64,000 nt of DNA, taken from the NCBI GenBank assembly GCA_900466745.1, contig UBNE01000010.1, positions 46,510-110,509 of the forward strand. Direction: 5' to 3'. Shown piece by piece: positions 16,890 through 25,596 of the stretch (positions are counted from its first letter, which is position 1; every line of letters begins with the position of its first letter). The notes below the pieces were generated by a model that was not told the DNA's origin, made no database searches, and saw only the letters and a list, made by a program, of their open reading frames with translations. This stretch comes from Hyphomicrobiales bacterium (GTDB lineage: Bacteria; Pseudomonadota; Alphaproteobacteria; Rhizobiales; Beijerinckiaceae). A program made the translations under genes and the position numbers.

Positions 16890-17160
16890 ACGGATGGCAT
16901 GCACGCCAAAATCGATAGGGAAACCCCGTTGGTCACTGGCATTGCTTAACCAGGGCGAACTTGCCGCTCATTGGCTGGACGGTCCCGGTGAACTTGCCAG
17001 TGACGGCCTCGCCATCGGCGGCGGCGCCAACGGTAAGCCCTTCGTCGTGGCCAGATTGCCTCCGACGCGGGCGACCTCGCGCTCGCAGCATGGCGAGAAG
17101 ATTGCGCCGATAGGCGAAGGCGCGATTCGGCTGACGAGCTGCATCACTCGTTCCAGATGA
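16890..17160 (-). pseudogene. Frameshifted remnant of a DUF3363-type relaxase C-terminus
   Basis: Three minus-strand pieces in two frames line up as one degraded protein. First is RAFAYRRNLLAMLR, then in the other frame REVARVGGNLATTKGL, then back in the first frame GEAVTGKFTGTVQPMSGKFALV before a stop. This order and the VTGxF..V...SGKFAL signature resemble the C-terminal DUF3363 region of VirD2/TraI-like relaxases of alphaproteobacterial elements. At least two frameshifts make it non-functional. An upstream minus-strand stretch to 17329 (ending RGYDLEAIIWNE) is an unrecognised open fragment that may belong to another lost element gene. Confidence 0.5.
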
Positions 17161-17329
17161 TAGCTTCGAGATCATAGCCGCGGCTGCGGTCCACCGCCTC
17201 GCGGGCCTGTTGGCCGAAACCCGATGGTGCGAGATCCAATGTCTCAGCCAAGACAAGCAGGCGGTCGAGTTGGGTCGGACCGTCCGCGCCAATCTGCTGG
17301 ATGTCGTGACTCGGAGCCGGGATTAAAGA

Positions 17330-17416
17330 TGGTGCGGGCGGTCGGACTCGAACCGACATATCCGTGAAGATGGTGGATTTTGAATCCACTGCGTCTACCA
17401 ATTCCGCCACGCCCGC
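17330..17416 (-). tRNA. tRNA-Leu (CAA)
   Basis: Complete 87-base leucine tRNA including an encoded CCA. The acceptor stem GCGGGCG pairs with CGCCCGC, followed by discriminator A. The D arm is GGCGGAATTGGTAGACGC, and anticodon stem GTGGA/TCCAC encloses loop TTCAAAA (anticodon CAA). The long variable arm is typical of class II tRNAs, and the T arm has GGTTCGAGTCC. It lies 158 bases inside the broken tRNA-Leu at 17575, so it may be the copy that supplies Leu-CAA decoding. Confidence 0.95.
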
Positions 17417-17574
17417 ACTTTTGCCGCCGATTCTAGCCCAGGCTCTCAGCTCCTATGCTGCACCTAGCGCCTTTCCGGCGACTTGAACACTCTACACTCC
17501 CACCCCTTAACCCCTTTGAAAATACGACGTTTTCGACTCGTCGCATTTTTCTGTGAATTGATAGACAAACCCCT
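17417..17574. other. Element right-end sequence between intact and broken tRNA-Leu
   Basis: 158 bases with no gene. The part next to the broken tRNA is AT-rich and carries short inverted repeats (for example ACGACGTTTTCGACTCGTCG), the type of sequence found at integrase arm or core sites. No integrase gene is present at this end. Confidence 0.45.
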
Positions 17575-17613
17575 TTTTGAGTCGAGCGCGTCTACCAATT
17601 CCGCCACAGGGGC
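17575..17613 (-). mobile_element. 5' half of a tRNA-Leu cut at the anticodon loop (probable att junction)
   Basis: On the minus strand the sequence starts as a tRNA-Leu: acceptor GCCCCTG, then TGGCGGAATTGGTAGACGCG, anticodon 5' stem CTCGA and loop CTCAAAA (anticodon CAA). The expected 3' stem TCGAG is replaced by AGGGG, and no matching variable, T or acceptor 3' strand follows. The homology ends at the 3' edge of the anticodon loop, a known crossover position for tyrosine integrases. To the right is ordinary core chromosome, so this is the likely right boundary of the element. Confidence 0.75.
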
Positions 17614-17890
17614 CCTTGCAGGCCGGCGGACTATAGCGATCGATCGGGGGCGGTCAATCGGGGGGAGCCGGGCGGATGCCGGGTTTTCAAGGCTCCCGCG
17701 CCGGGGGAGGGAGCCGGCCCGGTGCGGGCGGTTGCGCCGGCGGCCGGCGCGTGCTCTAGAGCCGGATGATGCCGGGCGGGGCCGCGAGGAGGAGCCGCCC
17801 GGGATTCCGACCCGTCTCTCACCGAGGAGTGGGGGCAGGCCATGGCGAAGGAGAGGCTGCCTCCTCGTCGCCGCCTGCGCCCGAGCCGCC
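17614..17890. other. Gene-free spacer beside the element boundary
   Basis: About 280 bases of very G+C-rich chromosome-type sequence. Open readings through it are extensions of the DedA-like gene or the antisense of the tRNA fragment. No promoter or RNA feature was recognised beyond the presumed promoter of the disrupted tRNA. Confidence 0.5.
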
Positions 17891-18502
17891 ATGCTGAAGC
17901 GCCTCTATGACTGGACCATGTCGCTCGCGGCCCGGCCCCGGGCCACGCTGTGGCTGGCGATCGTCGCCTTCGTGGAAAGCTCCTTCTTCCTGATCCCCGC
18001 CGATGTGCTGTTCGTGCCGATGGCGCTGGCACGGCCGCCCCGCGCCTACCGGCTGGCCCTGGTCGCGACGGTGTTCTCCGTGCTCGGCGGCATCATGGGC
18101 TATGCCATCGGCTACTATGCCTTCGAGGCGCTGGCGAAGCCGGTGCTCGCCTTCTACGGCAAGCTAGACGCCTTCGACACTTTGCGCGCCTGCGCCGGGC
18201 CGGACACGACGCTGGTCCTGCTGACCACCTCGGGCCTCGCCCATCTGCCGCCGATCAAGGTGGTGACGATTCTCGCGGGCGCCGTCCATATCGGGCTCGC
18301 CTTCTTCGTGGCCTCCTGCGTCCTGGCGCGCGGGGCGCGCTTCTTCGCGCTCGCTTTCCTCCTCAGGCGCTATGGCGACACCATCCGCCATTTCATCGAA
18401 CGTCGCCTGAAAGTGATCGCCGTCGTCGCGGCGGGCCTGCTGATTCTGCTTTATTTCGGCCTCAAGCTGGTCGCAGGGTCGGGCCAGCTTCTCTCCTGCT
18501 GA
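17891..18502 (+). CDS. YqaA/DedA-type inner-membrane protein
   Basis: A 203-residue polytopic protein starting at MLKRLYDWTMSLAARPRA. It resembles the YqaA branch of the SNARE-associated/DedA (VTT) fold: an early FVESSFFLIPADVLFVPMAL motif, a GGIMGYAIGYYAFE re-entrant segment, and a C-terminal LLRRYGDTIRHFIERRL followed by a final helix. DedA proteins act in membrane homeostasis and undecaprenyl-phosphate or lipid flipping; YqaA substrates are unknown. dsbB follows after 10 bases in the same direction, probably one transcript. Confidence 0.85.
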   Translation: MLKRLYDWTMSLAARPRATLWLAIVAFVESSFFLIPADVLFVPMALARPPRAYRLALVATVFSVLGGIMGYAIGYYAFEALAKPVLAFYGKLDAFDTLRACAGPDTTLVLLTTSGLAHLPPIKVVTILAGAVHIGLAFFVASCVLARGARFFALAFLLRRYGDTIRHFIERRLKVIAVVAAGLLILLYFGLKLVAGSGQLLSC

Positions 18503-18512
18503 GCCGGTGCCG

Positions 18513-19040
18513 ATGACGATCTCCGCTTTCGATTCCGCTTCGGGCCGCAACCGGCTGCTGACCCGGCCGGGCCTGATCGGGCTGATCGGCGCCGCGAGCG
18601 CGGCGCTGATCGCCGGCGCCTGGTATTTCCAGCTCGTGGCCGGGCTGGTGCCGTGCAAGCTCTGCCTCGAGCAGCGCTGGCCGCACTACGCCGCCATCGG
18701 CCTGGCGGCGGCGGCGCTGCTGCTGGCGCGCTCGGTCCGGCTGCAAGGGCTGGCGCTGGCAGGGCTGGCGGTGCTGATGGCCTGGAGCGCGAGCCTCGGC
18801 TTCTACCATTCCGGGGTCGAATGGGGCTGGTTCCTGGGGCCGAGCGATTGCGGCGGCGGCGTGCCCGTCGCGGCCGGTGTCGGGGACTTCATGAAGCAGT
18901 TGCAGAGCGTGCGGGTGGTGTCCTGCGGCGAGGCCGCCTGGCGCTTCCTCGGCCTGTCGCTCGCCGGCTGGAACGCCGTGGCGTCGGCCGGGCTGTGCCT
19001 GCTGGCGCTCTACGGGCTGACGCGCCGGGCGCGCGCCTGA
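18513..19040 (+). CDS. dsbB: Disulfide bond formation protein DsbB family
   Basis: A 175-residue four-helix membrane protein. DsbB passes electrons from DsbA to quinone. The first periplasmic loop has the redox motif CKLC in PCKLCLEQRWPHY. The second loop carries the other cysteine pair (PSDCGGG and VVSCGEA). The start is the ATG at 18513, although an in-frame GTG lies two codons earlier. Length and topology are typical of the short alphaproteobacterial form. Confidence 0.92.
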   Translation: MTISAFDSASGRNRLLTRPGLIGLIGAASAALIAGAWYFQLVAGLVPCKLCLEQRWPHYAAIGLAAAALLLARSVRLQGLALAGLAVLMAWSASLGFYHSGVEWGWFLGPSDCGGGVPVAAGVGDFMKQLQSVRVVSCGEAAWRFLGLSLAGWNAVASAGLCLLALYGLTRRARA

Positions 19041-19043
19041 GCC

Positions 19044-19601
19044 TCACGGCTCCAGTTCGGAATCCCAGTAGAGATAGTCGAGCCAGCTTTCGTGCAGATA
19101 GTTGGGCGGGAAGAGCTTGCCGTTGCGGTGCAGGTCGTTGACCGTCGGCGCATAGGGCGCCTGGGTCGGGAACATCTCGACGACCGCCGGCATCTTGTCG
19201 CCCTTGCGCAGATTGCAGGGGGAGCAGGCGGCGACGACGTTTTCCCAAGTCGTCAGGCCGCCCTTCGAGCGCGGGATGACATGGTCGAAGGTCAGTTCCT
19301 CGCGCTGGCCGCAATACTGGCAGGCGAAACGGTCGCGCAGGAAGACGTTGAAGCGGGTGAAGGCCGGGGTCCGCGACGGCTTGATGTAGCTCTTGAGCGA
19401 GACGACCGAGGGCAGCCGCATGTCGAAGCTCGGGCTGCGGACCACCATGTCGTATTCGGAGACGATGTTGACGCGGTCCATGAACACCGCCTTGATCGCG
19501 TCCTGCCAGCTCCAGAGGGAGAGAGGATAGTAGCTCAGGGGCCGAAAATCGGCATTCAGGACGAGGGCCGGGCAGCCGTCCGGCGACGCCATCGGATGCA
19601 T
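19044..19601 (-). CDS. HNH endonuclease family protein
   Basis: A 185-residue protein with a conserved N-terminal region (ALVLNADFRPLSYYPLSLWS) and a zinc-type HNH nuclease domain: CQYCG, then LTFDHVIPRSKGG with the catalytic His, then NVVAACSPCNLRKGDK. This compact form is a near-universal alphaproteobacterial core gene of unknown biological role and is not a homing endonuclease by context. MHPMASP is chosen as the start because upstream residues are not conserved-looking. It converges with dsbB, three bases apart. Confidence 0.88.
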   Translation of the reverse strand: MHPMASPDGCPALVLNADFRPLSYYPLSLWSWQDAIKAVFMDRVNIVSEYDMVVRSPSFDMRLPSVVSLKSYIKPSRTPAFTRFNVFLRDRFACQYCGQREELTFDHVIPRSKGGLTTWENVVAACSPCNLRKGDKMPAVVEMFPTQAPYAPTVNDLHRNGKLFPPNYLHESWLDYLYWDSELEP

Positions 19602-19819
19602 CACATGCGCCGTCAAACTCGTCGCACCTCCGCTTCGTCGAGCGGGACGAATCCCGCCCAACGATCAATGTAAGCGCGAGACGACAGGAATGTGAAGAAA
19701 CTTGTTGCGACTGCTGCCATGTCGCTCGCGCCTGCGAGGGCACAGGATCGCCGCACTCGCCGGATAGTTGTCGCAAGCGCCTGCGACGGCAGGCGCGGAT
19801 GCCGCATGGAGATTCGCGC

Positions 19820-20329
19820 GTGAAGATCGGTCCCCTCGTCCTGCTCGCTTTCCTGCTGCCGGCGGCGCCGGGCCGGGCTGAAGACATCGCGATCGAGGGC
19901 GTGCGGATGTCGCGCGATTTCGCCTGCGCCGCGGGGCAGGACGTCGTCGTCTCCGGGGCGGACAACCGGGTTTCGCTTACCGGCCGCTGCGGCGTGGTGA
20001 AGGTGCTAGGCAGCGGCCACGGCCTCAGCTTCGAGACCGCCGACGCGCTCGTGGTCAGCGGCATGTCCATCGAGGCGCGGGGCCGCGCGGTCGGCAGTCT
20101 CGTGGTCGAGGTGGCGAAGAACAGGGTCGCCACGGCGATGGAGCCTGCGGCCGAGCCGGCGAAGGTCGACGTCTCCGGGGCCGATCACGAGGTGGAGCTG
20201 ACGCTCGCCGGCCCGACCCGGATCGAGATGCAGGGCGCCAGGAACCGGTTGCGCTGGCGCGCCGGGCCGGACGTCGCGGCGCCCGCGGTCTCGGCGGCCG
20301 GGGTCGACAACCGGATCAGCCGCTATTGA
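19820..20329 (+). CDS. Secreted DUF3060-like protein
   Basis: A 169-residue exported protein. The GTG at 19820 is preferred because GGAGA lies eight bases upstream and the signal peptide (VKIGPLVLLAFLLPAAPGRA) follows directly; an ATG seven codons earlier is possible. The mature part is made of short beta repeats with V-x-G-A-D/x-N-R-V patterns (VSGADNRVSL, VSGADHEVEL, MQGARNRLRW, AAGVDNRISR), the DUF3060 type of small beta-solenoid. Function is unknown. The 218-base gap before it holds no supported gene. Confidence 0.75.
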   Translation: MKIGPLVLLAFLLPAAPGRAEDIAIEGVRMSRDFACAAGQDVVVSGADNRVSLTGRCGVVKVLGSGHGLSFETADALVVSGMSIEARGRAVGSLVVEVAKNRVATAMEPAAEPAKVDVSGADHEVELTLAGPTRIEMQGARNRLRWRAGPDVAAPAVSAAGVDNRISRY

Positions 20330-20347
20330 GGCGGCGGATGCGCCGGC

Positions 20348-21232
20348 TCAGCGGGTCGGGACGGGCTTCTCGCCGCGATAGTCGTAGAAGCCGCGCTTGG
20401 TCTTGCGGCCGAGCCAGCCGGCCTCGACATATTTCACCAGCAGCGGGCAGGGGCGGTACTTGGAATCGGCCAGCCCGTCATGGAGCACCTGCATCACCGA
20501 GAGGCAGGTGTCGAGGCCGATGAAGTCGGCGAGCTGGAGCGGGCCCATCGGATGGTTGGCGCCGAGCCGCATCGCGGTGTCGATCGCCTCGACCGAGCCG
20601 ACGCCCTCATAGAGCGTGTAGACCGCTTCGTTGATCATCGGCAGCAGGATGCGGTTGACGATGAAGGCCGGGAAGTCTTCCGAGACCGAGGCCGTCTTGT
20701 GCAGCTTGGCGACGAAATCCTTGGCGAGCTCGAAGGTGCCGTCATCGGTGGCGATGCCGCGGATCAGCTCGACGAGCTGCATCAGCGGCACGGGATTCAT
20801 GAAATGGATGCCGATGAAATGCTCGGGCCGGTCGGTCGCCGCGGCGAGCCGGGTGATCGAGATCGAGGAGGTGTTGGAGGCGAGGATCGCCTTCGGCTTG
20901 AGATGCGGGCAGACGGCGGTGAAGATCTTGCGCTTGACCTCCTCGCTCTCGGTGGCGGCCTCGATCACGAGGTCGCAGTCGCCGAGATCGGCGAGCCCGA
21001 CCGCCGGCGCGATGCGGGCCATGGCGGAGCGGCGCTCCTCGTCGGAGAGGGCCCCCTTCGCGACCTGACGGGCCATGTTGCCGTCGATGGTGGCGAGCGC
21101 CGCGTTGATCCGCTCCTCGGCGACGTCGTGCAGCTTGACGTCGAAGCCGGCGGCCGCGGTGACATGGGCGATGCCGTTGCCCATCTGGCCCGCACCGATG
21201 ATGCCGATCTTCCTGATCGCCTGGTCCGACAT
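20348..21232 (-). CDS. hbd: 3-hydroxybutyryl-CoA dehydrogenase
   Basis: A 294-residue NAD(P)-dependent dehydrogenase of the 3-hydroxyacyl-CoA family. The Rossmann motif [12 protein letters not shown] is at about residues 11-22. The catalytic His lies in [13 protein letters not shown], with partner Glu further on in LVELI. The C-terminal 3HCDH domain reads [18 protein letters not shown]. It interconverts acetoacetyl-CoA and 3-hydroxybutyryl-CoA in short-chain fatty acid or PHB metabolism. It sits downstream of etfBA on the same strand, consistent with acyl-CoA oxidation feeding the flavoprotein. Confidence 0.93.
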   Translation of the reverse strand: MSDQAIRKIGIIGAGQMGNGIAHVTAAAGFDVKLHDVAEERINAALATIDGNMARQVAKGALSDEERRSAMARIAPAVGLADLGDCDLVIEAATESEEVKRKIFTAVCPHLKPKAILASNTSSISITRLAAATDRPEHFIGIHFMNPVPLMQLVELIRGIATDDGTFELAKDFVAKLHKTASVSEDFPAFIVNRILLPMINEAVYTLYEGVGSVEAIDTAMRLGANHPMGPLQLADFIGLDTCLSVMQVLHDGLADSKYRPCPLLVKYVEAGWLGRKTKRGFYDYRGEKPVPTR

Positions 21233-21314
21233 GATCCGATCCCGATCGCTTTCCTGCTCCCGCGGGAGCCAACGGGCCGCCCCTCGGGGCGGCCCGGCAC
21301 ATGGAGCCTCAGTG

Positions 21315-22259
21315 TTACTTGCCGACCTTCGCCAGCTCGGCGTCGAGCTCGGGCAGGACGGTGAAGAGGTCGCCGACGAGGCCGTAATCGGCGACCTGGA
21401 AGATCGGCGCCTCCTCGTCCTTGTTGATGGCGACGATGACCTTGGAGTCCTTCATGCCGGCGAGATGCTGGATCGCGCCGGAGATGCCGACGGCGATGTA
21501 GAGCTCCGGGGCGACCACCTTGCCGGTCTGGCCGACCTGCCAGTCGTTGGGAGCGTAGCCGGCATCGACCGCGGCGCGCGAGGCGCCCATCGCGGCCCCG
21601 AGCTTGTCGGCGACCGGTTCGATCACCTTGCCGAAGTTCTCGGCAGAGCCGAGCGCGCGCCCGCCCGAGATGATGATCTTGGCCGAGGCCAGCTCCGGAC
21701 GGTCGGACTTGGCGACCTCCTCGCCCTTGAAGGCGGAGTTGCCGGGGTTTTCCGCGGCGGAAACCGCCTCGACCGCGGCCGAGCCGCCTTCGCCGGCCGC
21801 CTGGAAGGAGGCGGTGCGGATGGTCATCAGCTTCTTGGCGTCGGTCGCCTGCACCGTCTGGATGGCGTTGCCGGCATAGACCGGACGCTCGAAGGTGTCG
21901 GGCGAGACGATTTTCATCACGTCCGAGACCTGCATCACGTCGAGCAGGGCGGCGACGCGCGGCAGGACGTTCTTGCCGGTGGTGGTCGAGGGGGCGACGA
22001 TGGCGTCATAGCCGTCGGCCAGCTTGACGATCAGCGCGGCAAGCGGCTCGGCCAGCGCATGGCCATAGGCCGCGTCGTCGGCGAGCAGCACCTTCTCGAC
22101 GCCGGCGAGTTTGGCGGCGGCATCGGCCGCGGGTTTGGCGTTCTGGCCAGCGACGAGGATGTGCACGGGTGCGCCGAGCTGGGCGGCGGCGGTCAGCGCC
22201 TTGGCGGTGGCGTCCTTGAGCGAGGCGTTGTCGTGTTCGGCGATCAGCAGCGTGGTCAT
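21315..22259 (-). CDS. etfA: Electron transfer flavoprotein alpha subunit
   Basis: A 314-residue ETF alpha chain. The C-terminal FAD domain shows the family signature [20 protein letters not shown] and the [12 protein letters not shown] loop. With EtfB it carries electrons from acyl-CoA and other flavin dehydrogenases to ETF-ubiquinone oxidoreductase. Its ATG overlaps the etfB stop by one base (TGATG), so the subunits are co-translated. Confidence 0.97.
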   Translation of the reverse strand: MTTLLIAEHDNASLKDATAKALTAAAQLGAPVHILVAGQNAKPAADAAAKLAGVEKVLLADDAAYGHALAEPLAALIVKLADGYDAIVAPSTTTGKNVLPRVAALLDVMQVSDVMKIVSPDTFERPVYAGNAIQTVQATDAKKLMTIRTASFQAAGEGGSAAVEAVSAAENPGNSAFKGEEVAKSDRPELASAKIIISGGRALGSAENFGKVIEPVADKLGAAMGASRAAVDAGYAPNDWQVGQTGKVVAPELYIAVGISGAIQHLAGMKDSKVIVAINKDEEAPIFQVADYGLVGDLFTVLPELDAELAKVGK

Positions 22260-23005
22260 CAGATCACCCCGGCGGTCTTGAGCTTGGAGACGAGTTCGGC
22301 GGCGTTGGCGACCTTGACGCCGGCGGAGCGGCCGGCGGGCTCGGCCGTCTTCAGCACCTTGAGGCGGGGCGCGACGTCGACGCCGAGCGCGTCGGCCGAG
22401 GTCTCGTCGAGCGGCTTCTTCTTCGCCTTCATGATGTTGGGCAGCGAGGCATAGCGCGGCTCGTTCAGGCGCAGGTCGGTGGTGACGATCGCCGGCAGCT
22501 TCAGCGAGACGGTCTGCAGGCCGCCATCGACCTCGCGGGTGACGTCGACATGATCCGCGGCCAGCTCGACCTTGGATGCAAAGGTGCCCTGCGGCCAGCC
22601 GAGCAGGGCCGCCAGCATCTGGCCGGTCTGGTTGGCGTCGTCGTCGATCGCCTGCTTGCCGAGCACGACGAGGCCGGGGGCCTCCTGCTCGACCACCTTC
22701 TTCAGGATCTTGGCGACGGCCAAGGGCTCGACCGTGCCGTCGACCTTGACCAGGATGCCGCGGTCGGCGCCCATGGCGAGGCCGGTGCGGATCGTCTCGG
22801 CGGCTTGCGCCGGGCCGATCGAAACGACGACCACCTCGCTCGCCTTGCCGGCTTCCTTCAGCCGCAGCGCCTCTTCCACCGCGATCTCGTCGAACGGGTT
22901 CATCGACATCTTCACATTGGCCAGCTCGACGCCCGAGCCATCCGCCTTCACGCGGATCTTCACGTTGTAATCAACCACCCGCTTCACGGGCACCAAGATC
23001 TTCAT
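22259..23005 (-). CDS. etfB: Electron transfer flavoprotein beta subunit
   Basis: A 248-residue ETF beta chain, beginning [20 protein letters not shown]. It carries the AMP-binding/ETF-beta signature around [19 protein letters not shown] and a conserved [26 protein letters not shown] segment. It is the first gene of the etfBA pair. A 175-base gap separates it from the rhomboid gene upstream and should hold the promoter. Confidence 0.97.
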   Translation of the reverse strand: MKILVPVKRVVDYNVKIRVKADGSGVELANVKMSMNPFDEIAVEEALRLKEAGKASEVVVVSIGPAQAAETIRTGLAMGADRGILVKVDGTVEPLAVAKILKKVVEQEAPGLVVLGKQAIDDDANQTGQMLAALLGWPQGTFASKVELAADHVDVTREVDGGLQTVSLKLPAIVTTDLRLNEPRYASLPNIMKAKKKPLDETSADALGVDVAPRLKVLKTAEPAGRSAGVKVANAAELVSKLKTAGVI

Positions 23006-23180
23006 TGCCAGATCACCGTTCTGAAGAGATGCGCCTTGCGCCGCACCGCCGGGGAGGGCGGAATGGCGGCATCGCGGCCTTCGGCTGGAATGCGGTCGGA
23101 CCGTAACGATGGGGATTTGCGCTTGTCAACGGCGTCAGGGGGCGCCGTTCCGCCGCAAGAGGAGCTCCGGGGCGGTCATC

Positions 23181-23879
23181 TCAGGGCCGGGCGCTCCGGC
23201 GCCCGAACAGGGCGACGCCGCGGCGGATGAACAGCGGCGTCAGGACGGCCCCGGTCGCGAGCCCGCCGAGATGGGCCCACCAGCCGATATCGCCCTGTGG
23301 ATCGAACCAGGCGGAGGCCGCCTGGAAGACGATCCAGCCGCCGAGCGTGTAGACGGCGGGGATGTGGACCGGGATCCATTTGAAGGCGAGGCCCCAGACC
23401 CGCACGCGCGGATAGAGCATCAGATAGGCGGCGATGACGCCGGAGATCGCGCCGGAGGCGCCGACCAGCGGCTGCTCCGAGGCCGGATAGGCCAGCGCAT
23501 GGGCGAGCGAGCCGCCGAGCCCGCACAGGAAGAAGAAGGCGAGGAAGCGGGCATGGCCCATCGCGTCCTCGACATTGTCGCCGAAGACCCAGAGGAACAG
23601 CAGATTGCCGAGGAGATGGGCGAAGCTGGCGTGGAGCAGGATGTTGCTGAACGGAGTGAGCCAGGCGGGCGCGTGAGTCAGCCCCTCCGGCAGCACCGCG
23701 GTCCCGAACAGGACGGAGGGAATCAGCCCGAATCCGGCCATGACGGCGATCTCGCTCTCCTGCTGCGGGCCGAAGCGCAGCAGGAGCTGGATCGCGGTGC
23801 AGGCCGCCACCAGCCCGTAGGTGATGAAGGCCGAGCGGGTGAAGCGCAGCGGCACCCCGTCATAGATCGGGACGAACAC
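23181..23879 (-). CDS. Rhomboid family intramembrane serine protease
   Basis: A 232-residue six-helix rhomboid. The catalytic Ser lies in GASGAISGVIAAY and the catalytic His in WAHLGGLATG. An N-terminal HASFAHLLGNLLFLWVFGDN loop provides the conserved oxyanion-hole His/Asn residues. The substrate is unknown. It lies six bases after the cobalamin adenosyltransferase gene, an order recurrent in Hyphomicrobiales, but no functional link is evident. Confidence 0.93.
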   Translation of the reverse strand: MFVPIYDGVPLRFTRSAFITYGLVAACTAIQLLLRFGPQQESEIAVMAGFGLIPSVLFGTAVLPEGLTHAPAWLTPFSNILLHASFAHLLGNLLFLWVFGDNVEDAMGHARFLAFFFLCGLGGSLAHALAYPASEQPLVGASGAISGVIAAYLMLYPRVRVWGLAFKWIPVHIPAVYTLGGWIVFQAASAWFDPQGDIGWWAHLGGLATGAVLTPLFIRRGVALFGRRSARP

Positions 23880-23885
23880 GGCGGC

Positions 23886-24467
23886 TCAGCGGTTCTGCCC
23901 CGGAATCCAGAGCACGTCGCCCCCGGCCTTGGCATTGAGGAAGCGCGAGGCGACGAACAGGAAATCCGAGAGGCGGTTGATGTATTTCAGCGCCGGCGCG
24001 GCGACCGTCTCGCCCTTCGTCGCGGCGAGCTCCGCCATCAGCCGCTCGGCCCGGCGGCTGACGGTGCGGGCGAGATGGAGATGGGTCGCCGCCGGCGTGC
24101 CGCCCGGCAGCACGAAGGAGCGCAGCGGCGCGAGCGTCGCGTTGAGCGTGTCGATCTCCCCCTCCAGCCGGTCGACCTGGGCCTGGACGATGCGCAGCGG
24201 CGCGAAGGCGAGGGGCTTGTCCGTCTCGGGCGTCGAGAGGTCGGCGCCGAGGTCGAAGAGGTCGTTGCTGATGCGTCCGAGCATCGCCTCGACCCCGGCA
24301 TCCTCGGCTGCGGCATGAAGCCGCGCCAGCCCCACGCAGGCATTGGTCTCGTCGACGGTGCCGTAGGCTGCGACCCGCAGGTCGTATTTCGGCCGGCGCG
24401 GGCCGGACGTCAGCCCGGTCGTGCCGTTGTCGCCGGTGCGGGTGTAGATGCGGTTGAGCTTGACCAT
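23886..24467 (-). CDS. PduO-type ATP:cob(I)alamin adenosyltransferase
   Basis: A 193-residue trimeric-type adenosyltransferase that makes adenosylcobalamin. The N-terminal ATP-binding motif is RIYTRTGDNGTTGL. Conserved VDETNACVGLAR and the C-terminal RRAERLMAEL plus INRLSDFLFVASR helix follow. Length and motifs are typical. It is functionally related to cobS/cobT elsewhere in this window, which insert cobalt earlier in the same pathway. Confidence 0.95.
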   Translation of the reverse strand: MVKLNRIYTRTGDNGTTGLTSGPRRPKYDLRVAAYGTVDETNACVGLARLHAAAEDAGVEAMLGRISNDLFDLGADLSTPETDKPLAFAPLRIVQAQVDRLEGEIDTLNATLAPLRSFVLPGGTPAATHLHLARTVSRRAERLMAELAATKGETVAAPALKYINRLSDFLFVASRFLNAKAGGDVLWIPGQNR

Positions 24468-24532
24468 GCCTCGCTTATAGCGCGCGCCGGGCCGGGTGGA
24501 AGCAGGCTCTTCGCCGCCTGCGGCGGGCGGCC

Positions 24533-25135
24533 TCAGAAGGTGTAGCCGAGCCGGGCGCCGATATTGGCCGGCCCGCGCGGAGAGGCCGTCCCCGGCTGGC
24601 CGGAGCAGCCCGCCGTGCTGAAATGCTCGAGCGTCGTGACGAGACTCCAGCGGTCCGACAGGCGGAAGCCCAAAGCGGCCGCCTCGCGCGTGCCGGCATT
24701 GCAGCCGAGGCTGAGGCGGTTCTCCGGGATGATCGCGCCGGTCTTGCCGTCATGCAGCGCCGCGCCGAGGCTGGCCTCGACGAAGACGTCGTGGCTGAGG
24801 TCGAAGGTCCAGGTCGCGCCGGCATAGGCGTAGCGCGTGCCGTTGAGATGCAGGCTGGAGCCGATGTTGAAGCGCGGAATGAAGGCGGCGGCGATGCGGT
24901 CGTTGAGCGGGACGAGGCGCGGCGACAGCACCTCGCCGCCGATCACGGGCAATCCGCTCTCGCGGCCGCCTCCCGGATTGGCGATGCCGGCGCCCAGGCG
25001 CGCCTCCCAGCCGGGGGCGATGGAGCGGGTGGCCGGGGCATAGCTCGAAACGCCTGCGGGCAGCGACTCCGTTTGCGCCCAGCCCGGGGAGGCGAGCAGG
25101 CAACCGGCAAGGAGAAGCGACGCGAGGCGAACCAT
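24533..25135 (-). CDS. PagL-like outer-membrane lipid A deacylase
   Basis: A 200-residue beta-barrel protein of the acyloxyacyl hydrolase/PagL family, which removes the 3-O-acyl chain of lipid A. The signal peptide runs MVRLASLLLAGCLLASPGWA. The catalytic His-x-Ser pair is seen in EHFSTAGCSG near the C-terminus, as in PagL. The protein ends in aromatic Phe (LGYTF), usual for outer-membrane barrels. The start at 25135 is chosen for the signal peptide; 56 upstream residues lack coding character. Confidence 0.85.
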   Translation of the reverse strand: MVRLASLLLAGCLLASPGWAQTESLPAGVSSYAPATRSIAPGWEARLGAGIANPGGGRESGLPVIGGEVLSPRLVPLNDRIAAAFIPRFNIGSSLHLNGTRYAYAGATWTFDLSHDVFVEASLGAALHDGKTGAIIPENRLSLGCNAGTREAAALGFRLSDRWSLVTTLEHFSTAGCSGQPGTASPRGPANIGARLGYTF

Positions 25136-25281
25136 GACGACCGACGAGTGAGCGGAGCAGGCGTTAGTGAAGCACACAGACTCGTGTTCGGATTGTGGCG
25201 ATGCGCCCCGGCGGGCGCCGCGATCCCCATGAAAGCTGATCCGAAAAACCAGCGAAATCAGCCTGTTGGGCTCGGGTGCGG

Positions 25282-25473
25282 TCAGCCGCCGCTGCGCCAC
25301 CACAGCACGATGACGATGATGACGATGGCGAGGAACTGCAGCTGCACGCGAAGCTGCATCAGCTTCTGCGAGGTGTTGGCGCTGCCGCCGCGCATCATGT
25401 TGATCAGGCCGAGCAGCAGCACGATGGCGACGGCGCCGATGGCGATGGGGACGAGCGTGTTCGATAGCGTCAT
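25282..25473 (-). CDS. Twin-transmembrane protein, HIG1-like
   Basis: A 63-residue protein with two hydrophobic helices (about residues 8-25 and 45-60) separated by a short loop and the QKLMQLRVQLQFLAIV motif typical of HIG1-domain proteins. In alphaproteobacteria and mitochondria this family associates with respiratory complexes such as cytochrome oxidase. The role here is inferred from the family only. Confidence 0.8.
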   Translation of the reverse strand: MTLSNTLVPIAIGAVAIVLLLGLINMMRGGSANTSQKLMQLRVQLQFLAIVIIVIVLWWRSGG

Positions 25474-25596
25474 GGCACAGGCTTAAAGCGCTCTCGGATG
25501 CATTGCCAGAGGCGGGATCGCCGCAAGCGGCAGGGGCGCTCCTCGATCTCGCATCGGCTTTCCCGAAAACCGCGTTCCGCCTTTCGGGCCGATGCT

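Noticed and set aside
17144..17410. Minus-strand ORF starting MAELVDAVDSK
   Set aside because: Its N-terminal part is the translation of the intact tRNA-Leu gene. Only the downstream open stretch may be an element relic, and it is too short to assign.
17463..17892. Minus-strand ORF containing an AELVDALDSK stretch
   Set aside because: That peptide is the translation of the tRNA-Leu fragment, a common false ORF at tRNA genes.
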